Assembly (NCBI GenBank): GCA_015655975.1
Contig: DVEP01000040.1
Location: 1-64,000 of the forward strand
Length of the DNA stretch: 64,000 nucleotides
Source: Eubacterium sp.
Lineage (GTDB): Bacteria; Bacillota; Clostridia; Oscillospirales; Acutalibacteraceae
Direction of reading: 5' to 3'
A program made the translations under genes and the position numbers. Below the pieces are notes generated by a model. The model made no database searches. It was not told the DNA's origin and saw only the letters and a list, made by a program, of their open reading frames with translations. The stretch's first letter is position 1. Each line of letters opens with the position of its first letter. Shown here piece by piece: positions 53,685 through 62,597 of the stretch.

Positions 53685-54720
53685 AAAAGATATTAAATCA
53701 CTTGAATTTTTTGAAGTTGAACTTTTATGTCAGAATTTGAATTTGCCTAAATTCAGGGCAAAGCAAATTTTTGAATGGCTGCATAAATTCGGGGTAGTTT
53801 CATTTTCGGAAATGTCAAATATTTCAAAAGATTTAAGAAGCATTTTGCAAGAAAACTATTATATTTCAAGCTGTCAAATTGAAGATAAATATGTTTCCGA
53901 AATTGACGATACCGTTAAATATTTGTTTAAACTGAACGATGCAGAGTATGTCGAGTCGGTAATAATGAAATATAAGTACGGTTACACAATATGTGTTTCA
54001 TCCCAGGTCGGTTGTAAAATGGGGTGCAAATTTTGTGCGTCAACTCTTGCAGGATTTAAAAGAAACTTAACATCGGGTGAAATTGAAAGCCAAATTCACT
54101 CAGCTGAAAAAGATTTAGGCATTAAAATATCCCATATAGTAATGATGGGTATAGGCGAACCGCTTGATAATTTTGAAAACACAGTTAAGTTTTTAAAAAA
54201 TGTCAATGATAAAAACGGTTTGAATATCAGCCTGAGAAATGTTACCGTTTCTACTTGCGGAATCGTAGATAAAATATACGAACTTGCAGATTTAGATTTA
54301 CAAATCACTCTTACAATTTCATTGCACGCATCCAATGATGAAGTCAGAAGTTCAATTATGCCCATAAACAACAAATATGATATTTCACAATTAATTACAG
54401 CCTGCAAGAAATATTACAGTAAAACTTCTCGGCGAATTTCTTTTGAATATACTTTAATCAAAGGTGTAAATGATAAAGAAAAACAGGCGAAAGAACTTTC
54501 CGATTTGTTAAAAGGCATGAATTGCCATGTTAATTTGATTCCCGTAAACAATGTAAAAGAAAGGGACAATGAAATTCCAAGTGAAGAAAATATCAGGAAT
54601 TTTCAACTGATGTTGAAAAAAAGAGGCATTAATGCTACAATTAGAAGAACACTCGGGGCTGATATCAACGCATCTTGCGGTCAGCTCAGACGCATAAAAA
54701 ACCGAGGTGAACAGCTATGA
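53677..54720 (+). CDS. rlmN: 23S rRNA A2503 / tRNA A37 C2-methyltransferase
   Basis: This 347-aa radical-SAM enzyme has the cluster motif CKMGCKFCAS, the AdoMet region MGIGEPLDNF, and the C-terminal ADINASCGQLR, whose Cys is the methylated intermediate. Length is typical. It methylates A2503 in the ribosomal exit tunnel. It overlaps prpC by 4 nt, giving the conserved rsmB-rlmN-prpC-prkC order. Confidence 0.95.
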   Translation: MIKKDIKSLEFFEVELLCQNLNLPKFRAKQIFEWLHKFGVVSFSEMSNISKDLRSILQENYYISSCQIEDKYVSEIDDTVKYLFKLNDAEYVESVIMKYKYGYTICVSSQVGCKMGCKFCASTLAGFKRNLTSGEIESQIHSAEKDLGIKISHIVMMGIGEPLDNFENTVKFLKNVNDKNGLNISLRNVTVSTCGIVDKIYELADLDLQITLTISLHASNDEVRSSIMPINNKYDISQLITACKKYYSKTSRRISFEYTLIKGVNDKEKQAKELSDLLKGMNCHVNLIPVNNVKERDNEIPSEENIRNFQLMLKKRGINATIRRTLGADINASCGQLRRIKNRGEQL

Positions 54721-55445
54721 AAATTGTTGCTAAAACAGACAAGGGAATGGTTAGAGAAACTAATCAGGACGCTTACGCAGTCGGAGAACTTCCGGGAGGA
54801 GTTGCTTGGGCTGTTGTCTGCGACGGTATGGGCGGCGCAGCAGGAGGAAATATTGCAAGTGCACTCGCTGTTAAAGTTATCAGTGAAAAAATCAATAATT
54901 CATACAATGCACAAATGAAAGATATGTCGATTAAAAATATGCTTCATTCTGCTTTGGTGGCTGCAAATCTCGAAGTTTTTGATATGAGTTTGGAAAGACC
55001 CGAACTTAGAGGAATGGGTACGACAGTGGTTTGCGCTATTGTTAAAGAAGGTCAGGCGTATATAATGCACGCAGGAGACAGCCGTGCGTATATTGTTTCC
55101 GAAAACGGACTTAAACAAATTACAATGGACCACAGTATGGTACAGGACCTTGTTAACAAAGGTAAGATTACAGAAGAAGAAGCGGCAGTTCATCCGAATA
55201 AAAACATAATCACAAGAGCGCTCGGCGTAGAAAAAACTATTGAGATTGACTTTAGGCAAGTTGACTTAGATAAGGGCAACACACTGATTATATGTACAGA
55301 CGGATTGTCAAACTATGTTTCTTCTCAGGAAATTTGTGAAGAAATCAAAGACAGTAAATACTACGCGTTTGCCGACAGACTTGTAAAAAAGGCAAATGCC
55401 AACGGTGGCGGCGACAATATAACAGTTGTTGCGATTGCAAACTAA
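54717..55445 (+). CDS. prpC: PP2C-type serine/threonine phosphatase
   Basis: This 242-aa phosphatase reverses phosphorylation by the adjacent PrkC kinase. PP2C motifs in order: RETNQDA, VVCDGMGGAAGG (metal Asp), AYIMHAGDSRAYI, DHSMVQDLV, TRALG, ICTDGLSNYV and GGGDNITVVAI. It is cytoplasmic and follows rlmN with a 4-nt overlap. It precedes the kinase by 19 bp. Confidence 0.95.
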   Translation: MKIVAKTDKGMVRETNQDAYAVGELPGGVAWAVVCDGMGGAAGGNIASALAVKVISEKINNSYNAQMKDMSIKNMLHSALVAANLEVFDMSLERPELRGMGTTVVCAIVKEGQAYIMHAGDSRAYIVSENGLKQITMDHSMVQDLVNKGKITEEEAAVHPNKNIITRALGVEKTIEIDFRQVDLDKGNTLIICTDGLSNYVSSQEICEEIKDSKYYAFADRLVKKANANGGGDNITVVAIAN

Positions 55446-55464
55446 ATAAAAGTAGGTATAATAA

Positions 55465-57414
55465 ATGGAAAACTATGTTGGAAAAAGACTTGACGGCAGA
55501 TATGAAGTTCAGGAAATTATCGGAGTGGGCGGTATGGCTGTCGTATATAAAGCATACGACAGTATAGACGACAGAACTGTGTCAATAAAAGTTTTGAAAG
55601 ACGAATTTCTTGCAAACGAAGAATTTAAGCGCAGATTTAAAAATGAATCTAAAGCAATAGCAGTCTTATCGCATCCTAATATCGTAAAAGTATATGATGT
55701 CCATTTCGGCGACAAACTTCAATATATTGTAATGGAATATGTTGACGGCATAACTCTTAAAGAATATATCCAAAAACAAGGAACAATAACTTGGAATGAC
55801 GCTGTATATTTCACTTCTCAGATTTTAAGGGCGTTACAGCACGCACACGACAGGGGTATAGTTCACAGAGATATTAAACCTCAAAACATTATGCTTCTTC
55901 CTAACGGGCAAATTAAAGTTGCAGATTTCGGTATTGCGCGTTTCAGCAGGAGCGAAACAAGAACAATGACTGAAAATGCTATCGGTTCAGTACACTATAT
56001 CAGTCCTGAGCAAGCTAAAGGCGAGTTTACTGACGAAAGAGCAGATATTTATTCGGTAGGCGTAGTTTTGTATGAAATGCTTGCAGGTAAAGTTCCGTTT
56101 GAAGCAGAAAGCGCTGTTTCTGTTGCACTTATGCAACTTCAGAATGAAGCAAAAAGGCTTACCGAAATAAATCCCGACATTCCGCTCGGACTTGAACAAA
56201 TAACTGTTCATGCTATGCAAAAAAATCCTTCTTCAAGGTATCAAACAGCAACTGAAATGTTGCTTGATATTGAGGAAATAATTAAAAATCCAAAAGTAAC
56301 ATTTGACTATTCATATTTTGTTGACAAAGAGCCTACCAGATATGTTATAAAAACAGACAAAAATCAAAACAATGAAATCAGTCAGGAAGACAGTGTTCAA
56401 GTTCAAAATGCAAACAATAACAAGAAAAAAATAATTGCAGCAGTTGTTACAGGTTCGGTAGTTTTAATTGCAGCGATAGTTTTAATCATTCTTTATTTTA
56501 CAGGATCATTAAATACAGACACAAGACAACTTGAAGATTTTGTGGGTCAGTCATACGATGAAATCATAGAAAGCAAAGAATATCCGTATGAATTTGTAAT
56601 GGAACAGCAGGAAACCGATTCTGCCGAACCGGGAACCGTAATCAGCCAAAAGCCGGAAGCAGGTGAGCGTGTGATTTCAAACAGTACGGTAAAACTTGTT
56701 GTTGCAGCCTCTAACAAAAGTCTTACCGTTCCTGCAATGTACGGAAAAGAAAAAGAAAAAGCAGAGCAGATTTTGAAAAATGCAGGTATTACAAACTACA
56801 AATTTGTATCGGTAGAAAGCAACAATGTAAAAAACAACTGTGTTGTTTACAGCGATCCGAAAGAAACCTCTAAAATATCTTCAAGCACTCTTGTTACCGT
56901 TTTCATCAGTTCCGGTCCGGCAACAACAGAAAGTGAACGAAAAGTTTTACCTGATGTCAGCGGACTTTCTCAGGCTAATGCGAAAGATGTTTTGACAAAA
57001 GCAGGTTTTTCAAATATTGAATTTGTTACAGAAGACAGTGAATATCCGAAAAATCAAGTAATAGAGCAAAGTCCGATCGGAGGCAGTTCTATTGACCCGA
57101 ATGATTCTATAAAAATCACAATCAGTTCGGGAACACCTCCTACAAGCGCTCCGTCTGAATACAATATTAAAATTATTGTAGAATTACCTAAAAAAGTTCT
57201 TAAAGATACACTGGTTATATATGTTGACGGCGAGCAATACGACAGTAAAGATGTTGTATTAAACGGCTCGAGTGCAACTATGGGTATTTCTGTTGAAAAT
57301 GGGAAAGAAGTTACAATTAAAGCCGAACTTGTAAATAACGGTATAGTTTCTTCTAAAAAAGTTGTTGCTGATTCTGACAAATCGGTTACACTTTCATTAA
57401 AAAATGACGCTTAA
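55465..57414 (+). CDS. prkC: PASTA-domain serine/threonine kinase
   Basis: This 649-aa kinase senses cell-wall fragments and controls growth, wall synthesis and germination. The kinase domain is residues 1-275, with GVGGMAVVYKAYD, VHRDIKPQN and VADFGIARF. A juxtamembrane linker leads to one membrane helix at about 324-346. Three extracellular PASTA repeats follow (about 355-420, 421-487, 493-560), each with a PxxxGxxxxxA-type start. The last 85 residues form an extra beta domain. It is paired with prpC and followed by rsgA, as in Bacillus. Confidence 0.95.
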   Translation: MENYVGKRLDGRYEVQEIIGVGGMAVVYKAYDSIDDRTVSIKVLKDEFLANEEFKRRFKNESKAIAVLSHPNIVKVYDVHFGDKLQYIVMEYVDGITLKEYIQKQGTITWNDAVYFTSQILRALQHAHDRGIVHRDIKPQNIMLLPNGQIKVADFGIARFSRSETRTMTENAIGSVHYISPEQAKGEFTDERADIYSVGVVLYEMLAGKVPFEAESAVSVALMQLQNEAKRLTEINPDIPLGLEQITVHAMQKNPSSRYQTATEMLLDIEEIIKNPKVTFDYSYFVDKEPTRYVIKTDKNQNNEISQEDSVQVQNANNNKKKIIAAVVTGSVVLIAAIVLIILYFTGSLNTDTRQLEDFVGQSYDEIIESKEYPYEFVMEQQETDSAEPGTVISQKPEAGERVISNSTVKLVVAASNKSLTVPAMYGKEKEKAEQILKNAGITNYKFVSVESNNVKNNCVVYSDPKETSKISSSTLVTVFISSGPATTESERKVLPDVSGLSQANAKDVLTKAGFSNIEFVTEDSEYPKNQVIEQSPIGGSSIDPNDSIKITISSGTPPTSAPSEYNIKIIVELPKKVLKDTLVIYVDGEQYDSKDVVLNGSSATMGISVENGKEVTIKAELVNNGIVSSKKVVADSDKSVTLSLKNDA

Positions 57415-57432
57415 TATCGACTCGGAGAATAT

Positions 57433-58317
57433 ATGAAAGGTAAAATTGTAAAGGGAATAGGCGGTTTCTACTATGTAGAAGCCGCTGATGTTATATATGA
57501 ATGTAAAGCGCGCGGCAGCTTTAGAAAACAGAGAATTACACCGCTTGTAGGCGACGATGTTGAAATTACGGTAAATGAAAACGCAGAAAATACAATAGAT
57601 GAAATTTTTGACAGAAAAAACAGTTTTATCAGACCTCCTATTTCAAATATTGATAGGCTGTTTATAGTTTCTTCTGCCAAAGACCCTGTTTTAAATCCAT
57701 ATTTGATTGATAAATTGATTGCTGTTGCAGAGCACAAAAATGTTGAACCGATTATTGTTTTTACAAAAATTGATTTGTCGGACAATTACAAAGAATTTGA
57801 AAAGATATATAAAGACGCCGGCTTTAAGGTTGTATCAATAAGCAATACAAATACCGACAACGCAGATACAGATGAAATTAAACGCTTGTTAAAAAACAGC
57901 GTCAGTGCATTTACGGGGAATACAGGCGTCGGTAAATCTTCGCTGCTTAACTCTATTTTACCTTCATTAAATTTAGAGGTCGGTGAAACAAGCAAAAAGT
58001 TGGGCAGGGGACGGCATACCACAAGACACTGCGAACTTTTAAAAGTGTGCGACGGATATGTTGCGGATACTCCCGGTTTTTCTTCTCTTGATATTGAGCG
58101 GTTTGAGTACATTTCAAAAGATGATTTGCCGTATTGTTTTCGTGAGTTCAAAGAGTATTTAGGACAGTGCAGGTTTACAAGCTGCAGTCATACCGTTGAC
58201 AAAGGGTGCGCAGTAAAAAACGCTGTTGATGACGGTAAAATCAGCGTGAGTCGTTTTAATTCTTATAAAGAAATGTACAGTGAAGTAAAAAATATTAAAG
58301 AATGGGAAAAGAAATGA
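57433..58317 (+). CDS. rsgA: Ribosome small subunit-dependent GTPase
   Basis: This 294-aa circularly permuted GTPase helps in 30S maturation. An OB domain (1-70) comes first, then the G4 motif FTKID, P-loop GNTGVGKSSLLNSI and G3 DTPGF in the permuted order. The zinc-binding end is CRFTSCSHTVDKGC. GGAG precedes the ATG. It follows prkC, as in B. subtilis (cpgA). The rpe gene usually placed next is missing and thiN follows directly with a 4-nt overlap. Confidence 0.95.
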   Translation: MKGKIVKGIGGFYYVEAADVIYECKARGSFRKQRITPLVGDDVEITVNENAENTIDEIFDRKNSFIRPPISNIDRLFIVSSAKDPVLNPYLIDKLIAVAEHKNVEPIIVFTKIDLSDNYKEFEKIYKDAGFKVVSISNTNTDNADTDEIKRLLKNSVSAFTGNTGVGKSSLLNSILPSLNLEVGETSKKLGRGRHTTRHCELLKVCDGYVADTPGFSSLDIERFEYISKDDLPYCFREFKEYLGQCRFTSCSHTVDKGCAVKNAVDDGKISVSRFNSYKEMYSEVKNIKEWEKK

Positions 58318-58931
58318 AGTTTTCGATAGTTTCAGGTGCGCCGAACACCGATGATAAATTCATACAAGAAAAGATTGACAGGAGTTCATATATCATTGCG
58401 GCAGACAGCGGATATAAAAAATTAAATTTCATTCCAAATTTAATAATAGGCGATTTTGATTCGTCAGATTTACCTGACTATAATTGTGAGATAGTAAAAT
58501 TAAACCCCGTAAAAGACGAGTCTGACACTTTTTCCTGTGTTCGTGAAGCGGTAAAAAGAGGCGCAACGGAAATCGAAATTTTCGGTGCAATAGGCAATAG
58601 GTTGGACCACACGCTTGCAAATATACACTCGCTTACATATTGTTTTAAAAACAATGTTAAAGCAAGAATAACAGACGATAAAAATTTAGTATATATATGC
58701 GATGACAAAACGGTTATAAACAGAGATTGCGGATATAAATATTTCTCGGTATATGCTTTATATAATGATGTTGAAAATTTAACAATAAAAGGCGCTAAAT
58801 ACCCGTTAAATAATTATTATTTAGAACTTTATGCACAGTTGACAGTAAGCAATGAAATAGCCGCTGACAGCGACTATGCAGAAGTTTCTGTAAAAAAAGG
58901 CAAACTTTTAATTATTCTGAGTAACGATTAA
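58314..58931 (+). CDS. thiN: Thiamine pyrophosphokinase
   Basis: This 205-aa enzyme makes thiamine diphosphate from thiamine and ATP. Marks are IAADSGYKKL, NLIIGDFDSS and GAIGNRLDHTLANI. I chose ATG 58314, which overlaps the rsgA stop, over an in-frame ATG 12 bp earlier; the sequence MKFSIVSGAP fits the family start. There is no TPP riboswitch upstream. It is followed by the 47-aa peptide gene and spoVM. Confidence 0.93.
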   Translation: MKFSIVSGAPNTDDKFIQEKIDRSSYIIAADSGYKKLNFIPNLIIGDFDSSDLPDYNCEIVKLNPVKDESDTFSCVREAVKRGATEIEIFGAIGNRLDHTLANIHSLTYCFKNNVKARITDDKNLVYICDDKTVINRDCGYKYFSVYALYNDVENLTIKGAKYPLNNYYLELYAQLTVSNEIAADSDYAEVSVKKGKLLIILSND

Positions 58932-58960
58932 GCATAAATATCATAGTATAGGGTACACGC
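58924..58960 (+). promoter_or_regulatory. Possible mother-cell sporulation promoter
   Basis: Two overlapping fits are visible: GCATAAA, 14 bp, GTACACGC (sigma-E-like), and AC, 16 bp, CATAGTATA (sigma-K-like). Either would allow the small peptide gene and spoVM to be switched on in sporulation apart from the housekeeping operon. This is a pattern match only. Confidence 0.4.
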
Positions 58961-58983
58961 AGTGAAAGGGTGGTGATTATACT

Positions 58984-59127
58984 ATGAAAGGAAGAGTACG
59001 AAAAGAATTTTTATGGATTGCTTTTGGCGTTGGCTGCGTTGCCGCGTGTTGTTTGCCTACTATATGGATAACACGAATACTTTCAATAGTAGTCATCATT
59101 CTCGGAATCATCTGCTGTAAAAAATGA
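58984..59127 (+). CDS. 47-aa hydrophobic Cys-rich small protein upstream of spoVM
   Basis: This short frame encodes a basic N-terminus (MKGRVRKEF) followed by two hydrophobic stretches, WIAFGVGCVAACCLPTIW and ILSIVVIILGIICC, ending in KK. It has five cysteines, two of them as CC pairs. GGGTGG lies about 12 bp upstream of ATG 58984. I do not recognise the family. Its position between thiN and spoVM, 14 bp before the spoVM ribosome binding region, and the sporulation-like promoter in front suggest a small membrane peptide of the forespore or coat. It is too short for routine gene calling and could still be a chance frame. Confidence 0.6.
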   Translation: MKGRVRKEFLWIAFGVGCVAACCLPTIWITRILSIVVIILGIICCKK

Positions 59128-59141
59128 GTGGGGGAGTTCCT

Positions 59142-59231
59142 ATGAAAGTTGTACTTATCAAAAGTCCTAAATTTTTAAGCAGTATTTTAAGAGCCGTTTT
59201 TAAAATTGAAAAAGTAAAAGAAGAAAAGTAA
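59142..59231 (+). CDS. spoVM: SpoVM, amphipathic spore-coat anchor peptide
   Basis: This 29-aa peptide matches B. subtilis SpoVM (26 aa) at the positions that matter: Lys2, Ile6, Lys7, Pro9, Lys10, Phe11, Leu12, Ile15, Arg17 and Ala18. It reads MKVVLIKSPKFLSSILRAVF and then a charged tail. SpoVM inserts into the convex forespore membrane through its amphipathic helix and anchors the SpoIVA coat base. GGGGGAG precedes ATG 59142. It lies downstream of thiN exactly as in Bacillus (thiN-spoVM), and is followed one base later by a terminator. Motif, length and position agree, so the call is firm despite its size. Confidence 0.92.
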   Translation: MKVVLIKSPKFLSSILRAVFKIEKVKEEK

Positions 59232-59258
59232 GACGAGGTATATTCCTCGTCTTTTTTT
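59232..59258 (+). terminator. Terminator of the housekeeping-spoVM operon
   Basis: GACGAGG (59232-59238) pairs with CCTCGTC (59245-59251), followed by seven T residues. It starts directly after the spoVM stop codon. Confidence 0.93.
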
Positions 59259-59296
59259 CATAGTATTTTATAGAAAATACGCGAAGGAGAAAAGCT

Positions 59297-60817
59297 ATGG
59301 CATCTGAATATACTTTGAAACAAATTTCCGATTTTAAAAACATAACCAACGGTTTGGCAGACTGCGACTTTGATTTTCACATAACTTTGCCGCAATATAT
59401 GGACGATTTGCTTAAAATAATTAAAAGTTCTGCAACACCATATATAACAGGTTATGAAAAAACAAAAAATGAAATCAAATTTTACGGCAAGACAAAAATA
59501 GATATAATCTATATATCTTCAAACGATAATTGTCTTAAAACTTATTCCTGCGACGAAGATTTTTCGAAAACAGTAAGCGTGAATTTAGATTTACCTGACA
59601 ACTCGGTAATAAAATACAGAGTTGTGAAAAAATATGACAATGTAAGAATGATAAATCAAAGAAGAATTGATATTCATTCATCTTTTTCAATAAATTTTAA
59701 TGTTTTTAGCAGGTCTGACTGTGAACTTATTTGTGAATGCGATATTTTGAAAAAGAATATTGTAAATACAAAAAAACTAAGTTTTTCGGCTTGTTCAACG
59801 GAAAAAATAGATTTTTGCGAACAAATAGGGAATACAGAAGAAAATGTGAAAATTAAAAGTATTGTAAACACTTTTTCAAATGTGAATTTAACGGAAATGA
59901 ATATTGTTCAGGACAAAGCACTGATTAAAGCTCAACTTAGAATTTCTGTTATCTATACAGTTGACGATAAAGATGAAAATATAATGAAATTTAATTCATT
60001 GATAGATATAAATAAAATTATTGATGTATCGGGAATAGATGAAAAATCAATCTGTATATGTAATTTAGATGTGCAAAACATTTGTGTTACGGCAAAGGCA
60101 GATGAAAAAGGCGAACTAAAAATATTTGAAGCGGCAGGACGAATTGGAATTAATTTTGACGCTTTTTGCGAAGAAAATGAAAACTTTATAGTTGACGCTT
60201 ATTGTCCCAATAAGAATATTTCGTGTGAATTTGAAACAATTAACAGCGGTTGCCTAATCGGCAAAATAAAAGATAAGACTCTGTTCAAATCTGTAGTTTC
60301 CTTTGATTCGATAGATATTTCGGAGATATGCGACCTAAGTGTCAGTTGTATTAAAACTGAAATTAAATGCGAAAATTCAGTGAAAATTAAAGCAAAACTT
60401 CTCATTGAAATTTTATACAAATCTGTTGACGGAAATATGATGTTTGCAAAAACAACAGAAGATTTGGAATATGATACATCTATAAATGAAAAAGATGTTT
60501 TAGGTTTGTCAAATATAGAATTTTTGTCTTTTGATTACATTATTAAATCGCAAAACAAAATTGAACTGCGTCTCGATTCTGTTATTGATGCGATTTTGTG
60601 TAAAAGAAATAATATCAAAGCGCTGAAAAGTTTTTCAGAAACAAATGATGAAGTGATTGAAACTCCTGCTCTTGTAATTTATTTTGCCAATGAAAAAGAC
60701 AATGTATGGAACATTGCAAAAAAGTTCAATTCAGATGTTGATTTAATAATAAAAGAAAATGATTTAACTTCAAATATCATTGATTCTAAACGAATTTTAA
60801 TGATTCCCGGCATTTAA
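59297..60817 (+). CDS. sipL: SipL-like spore coat morphogenetic protein (DUF3794/SPOCS + LysM)
   Basis: This 506-aa protein has repeated DUF3794 (SPOCS) beta domains over about residues 30-430 and a C-terminal LysM domain (455-506: YFANEKDNVWNIAKKFNSDVDLIIKEN, ending RILMIPGI). This is the layout of Clostridioides difficile SipL, which binds SpoIVA through its LysM and recruits the coat. GAAGGAG precedes the ATG. It is followed after 11 bp by spoIVA, its known partner, and preceded by spoVM. It is soluble in the mother cell. Confidence 0.9.
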   Translation: MASEYTLKQISDFKNITNGLADCDFDFHITLPQYMDDLLKIIKSSATPYITGYEKTKNEIKFYGKTKIDIIYISSNDNCLKTYSCDEDFSKTVSVNLDLPDNSVIKYRVVKKYDNVRMINQRRIDIHSSFSINFNVFSRSDCELICECDILKKNIVNTKKLSFSACSTEKIDFCEQIGNTEENVKIKSIVNTFSNVNLTEMNIVQDKALIKAQLRISVIYTVDDKDENIMKFNSLIDINKIIDVSGIDEKSICICNLDVQNICVTAKADEKGELKIFEAAGRIGINFDAFCEENENFIVDAYCPNKNISCEFETINSGCLIGKIKDKTLFKSVVSFDSIDISEICDLSVSCIKTEIKCENSVKIKAKLLIEILYKSVDGNMMFAKTTEDLEYDTSINEKDVLGLSNIEFLSFDYIIKSQNKIELRLDSVIDAILCKRNNIKALKSFSETNDEVIETPALVIYFANEKDNVWNIAKKFNSDVDLIIKENDLTSNIIDSKRILMIPGI

Positions 60818-60828
60818 GGAGGAGTATT

Positions 60829-62304
60829 ATGGATAATTCTATATATAAAGATATGAGTTCAAGAACAGGCGGAGATATTTATATAGGAGTCGTAGGACCT
60901 GTAAGAACAGGTAAATCAACTTTTATAAAAAAGTTTATGGATACGATAGTAATTCCGAATATCGAAAGTCCTCATCTTCAGGAAAGAGCAAAAGATGAAT
61001 TGCCGCAATCCGCCGCAGGAAGAACCATTATGACAACCGAACCGAAATTTATACCGGAAGACGCTGTAAATATTTCCGTCGAAAAGTCTGTAAATCTGCG
61101 TGTAAGAATGATTGACTGCGTTGGGTATATTGTGCCGAGTTCTTTAGGCTATATAGAAGACGAACAGCCGAGAATGGTTATGACGCCTTGGTTTGAAAAG
61201 GAAATTCCTTTTAATATGGCAGCAGAAATCGGTACAAAAAAAGTTATAACCGAACATTCTACAATCGGTTTGGTTGTAACGACAGACGGAAGCATCAGTG
61301 ACATTCCGCGAGATGAATATGAAGAGGCAGAAGAAAGAGTAATAGGCGAATTAAAAGAGTTGAACAAACCTTTTGCCGTTGTTTTAAATTCAGTAAATCC
61401 AAACAATCCCGAAACAACGGCTTTGGCAAAATCTTTACAAATAAAATACAATGTTCCTGTGTTGGCTGTCAGTTGTATTGACCTTGAAGAAAAAGACATT
61501 AAACAAATTTTAATGAATGTTTTATACGAATTTCCGATATCAGATATTTCAGTTAATATGCCTTTGTGGATTAAAAATCTTGAAAAAGAAAATTGGTTCA
61601 AAGAAAAACTATTCACTGAAATCAAAGAAAAGTGCGCGTGTCTGTCTTCGATAAGGACAGTATATGATTTTACAAAGAGTTTTGACGACAGTGAAATTGC
61701 AACAGGTGTAAAAATAGAAATGATTGATTTATCCTGCGGAAGCGTAAAAGTCAAACTTTCTATTGACAACTCATATTTCTACAAGATATTGTCTGAAAAA
61801 TGCAATACGGAAATTTCAGACGAACAACAGTTAATGTCTCAGATGATAGAGTTGTATTCACTAAAAAACAAATTCAGCGCTTTTAACAGTGCTTTGGAAC
61901 AAGTTGAAAAAGACGGATACGGAATTGTAATGCCTACTATGGAACAATTAAAACTCGATGAGCCTGAGATTATGAAACAGGGCGGTCGGTATGGAGTAAG
62001 GTTGAAAGCCTCCGCTCCGTCAATTCATATGATAAAGTGCAATACATATACAGAAGTCGCGCCGATAGTCGGAAGCGAAAGCCAATCGAGAGAACTTGTA
62101 ATGTATTTGCTTAAAGAGTTTGAAGAAAATCCGGGAGAAATTTGGAATTCTAACATATTCGGAACTTCGCTCCACGAACTTGTAAATGAAGGTCTGCACA
62201 ATAAACTGTACAGAATGCCGCAAGACGCAAGAAATAAATTCAGAGAAACAATTGAGAGAGTAATCAACGAAGGCTGTAACGGACTGATATGTATTATACT
62301 ATAA
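60829..62304 (+). CDS. spoIVA: Stage IV sporulation protein A, coat basement ATPase
   Basis: This 491-aa cytoskeletal ATPase polymerises on the forespore to form the coat base. The Walker A motif is GVVGPVRTGKSTFIKKFMD (about residues 21-39). Family blocks are AAGRTIMTTEPKFIPEDAV, RMIDCVGYIVPS, LVVTTDGSI and the C-terminal NGLICIIL, the region that contacts SpoVM. Length matches the B. subtilis protein (492). GGAGG precedes ATG 60829. It is in one transcript with sipL and ends at a bidirectional terminator. Confidence 0.96.
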   Translation: MDNSIYKDMSSRTGGDIYIGVVGPVRTGKSTFIKKFMDTIVIPNIESPHLQERAKDELPQSAAGRTIMTTEPKFIPEDAVNISVEKSVNLRVRMIDCVGYIVPSSLGYIEDEQPRMVMTPWFEKEIPFNMAAEIGTKKVITEHSTIGLVVTTDGSISDIPRDEYEEAEERVIGELKELNKPFAVVLNSVNPNNPETTALAKSLQIKYNVPVLAVSCIDLEEKDIKQILMNVLYEFPISDISVNMPLWIKNLEKENWFKEKLFTEIKEKCACLSSIRTVYDFTKSFDDSEIATGVKIEMIDLSCGSVKVKLSIDNSYFYKILSEKCNTEISDEQQLMSQMIELYSLKNKFSAFNSALEQVEKDGYGIVMPTMEQLKLDEPEIMKQGGRYGVRLKASAPSIHMIKCNTYTEVAPIVGSESQSRELVMYLLKEFEENPGEIWNSNIFGTSLHELVNEGLHNKLYRMPQDARNKFRETIERVINEGCNGLICIIL

Positions 62305-62340
62305 AAAAATCGGGGCAATTATATTTTTGCTCCGATTTTT
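62304..62340. terminator. Bidirectional terminator after spoIVA
   Basis: AAAATCGGGGCAA pairs with TTGCTCCGATTTT through one wobble, and A/T runs lie on both sides. It covers the last codons of the DUF1294 gene on the other strand, so both convergent units use it. Confidence 0.85.
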
Positions 62341-62597
62341 AAAAATATATACAATATTAAAAATAACTGAAAAATAATTATAATGGGCAGACCTAACATA
62401 AATTTTTTGTGCAGTGTTTTGTGATGAATTATCCTCATAGTTATATATTCTGCAGTCGCACCGCCTAAAAGTGCTGAAATAATTAAAGCACTTTCGCTTA
62501 TTCGCCATTTTTTCTTTTTAGCACGATTTTTATCGCTGACAGTCAAAAATACCGAAAACAGATTTATGATTGTCAAATACAACAATAAATATTTCAT
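62319..62597 (-). CDS. DUF1294 small membrane protein
   Basis: This 92-aa protein has three hydrophobic segments (about residues 3-19, 33-48, 68-87) and the DUF1294 pattern: a DKNRAKKKKWRISESALIISALLGG stretch, then HKTLHKKFMLGLPIIIIFQ with paired His/Lys. Its function is unknown. It overlaps the upstream zinc-ribbon gene by one base, and its 3' end lies within the shared terminator. Confidence 0.85.
   Translation of the reverse strand: MKYLLLYLTIINLFSVFLTVSDKNRAKKKKWRISESALIISALLGGATAEYITMRIIHHKTLHKKFMLGLPIIIIFQLFLILYIFLKIGAKI

Noticed and set aside
58232..58330. TPP riboswitch before thiN
   Set aside because: thiN overlaps rsgA by 4 nt, leaving no leader for an aptamer.
61149..61769. 206-aa minus-strand frame inside spoIVA
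   Set aside because: Antisense shadow of a highly conserved gene; no ribosome binding site or recognisable domain.
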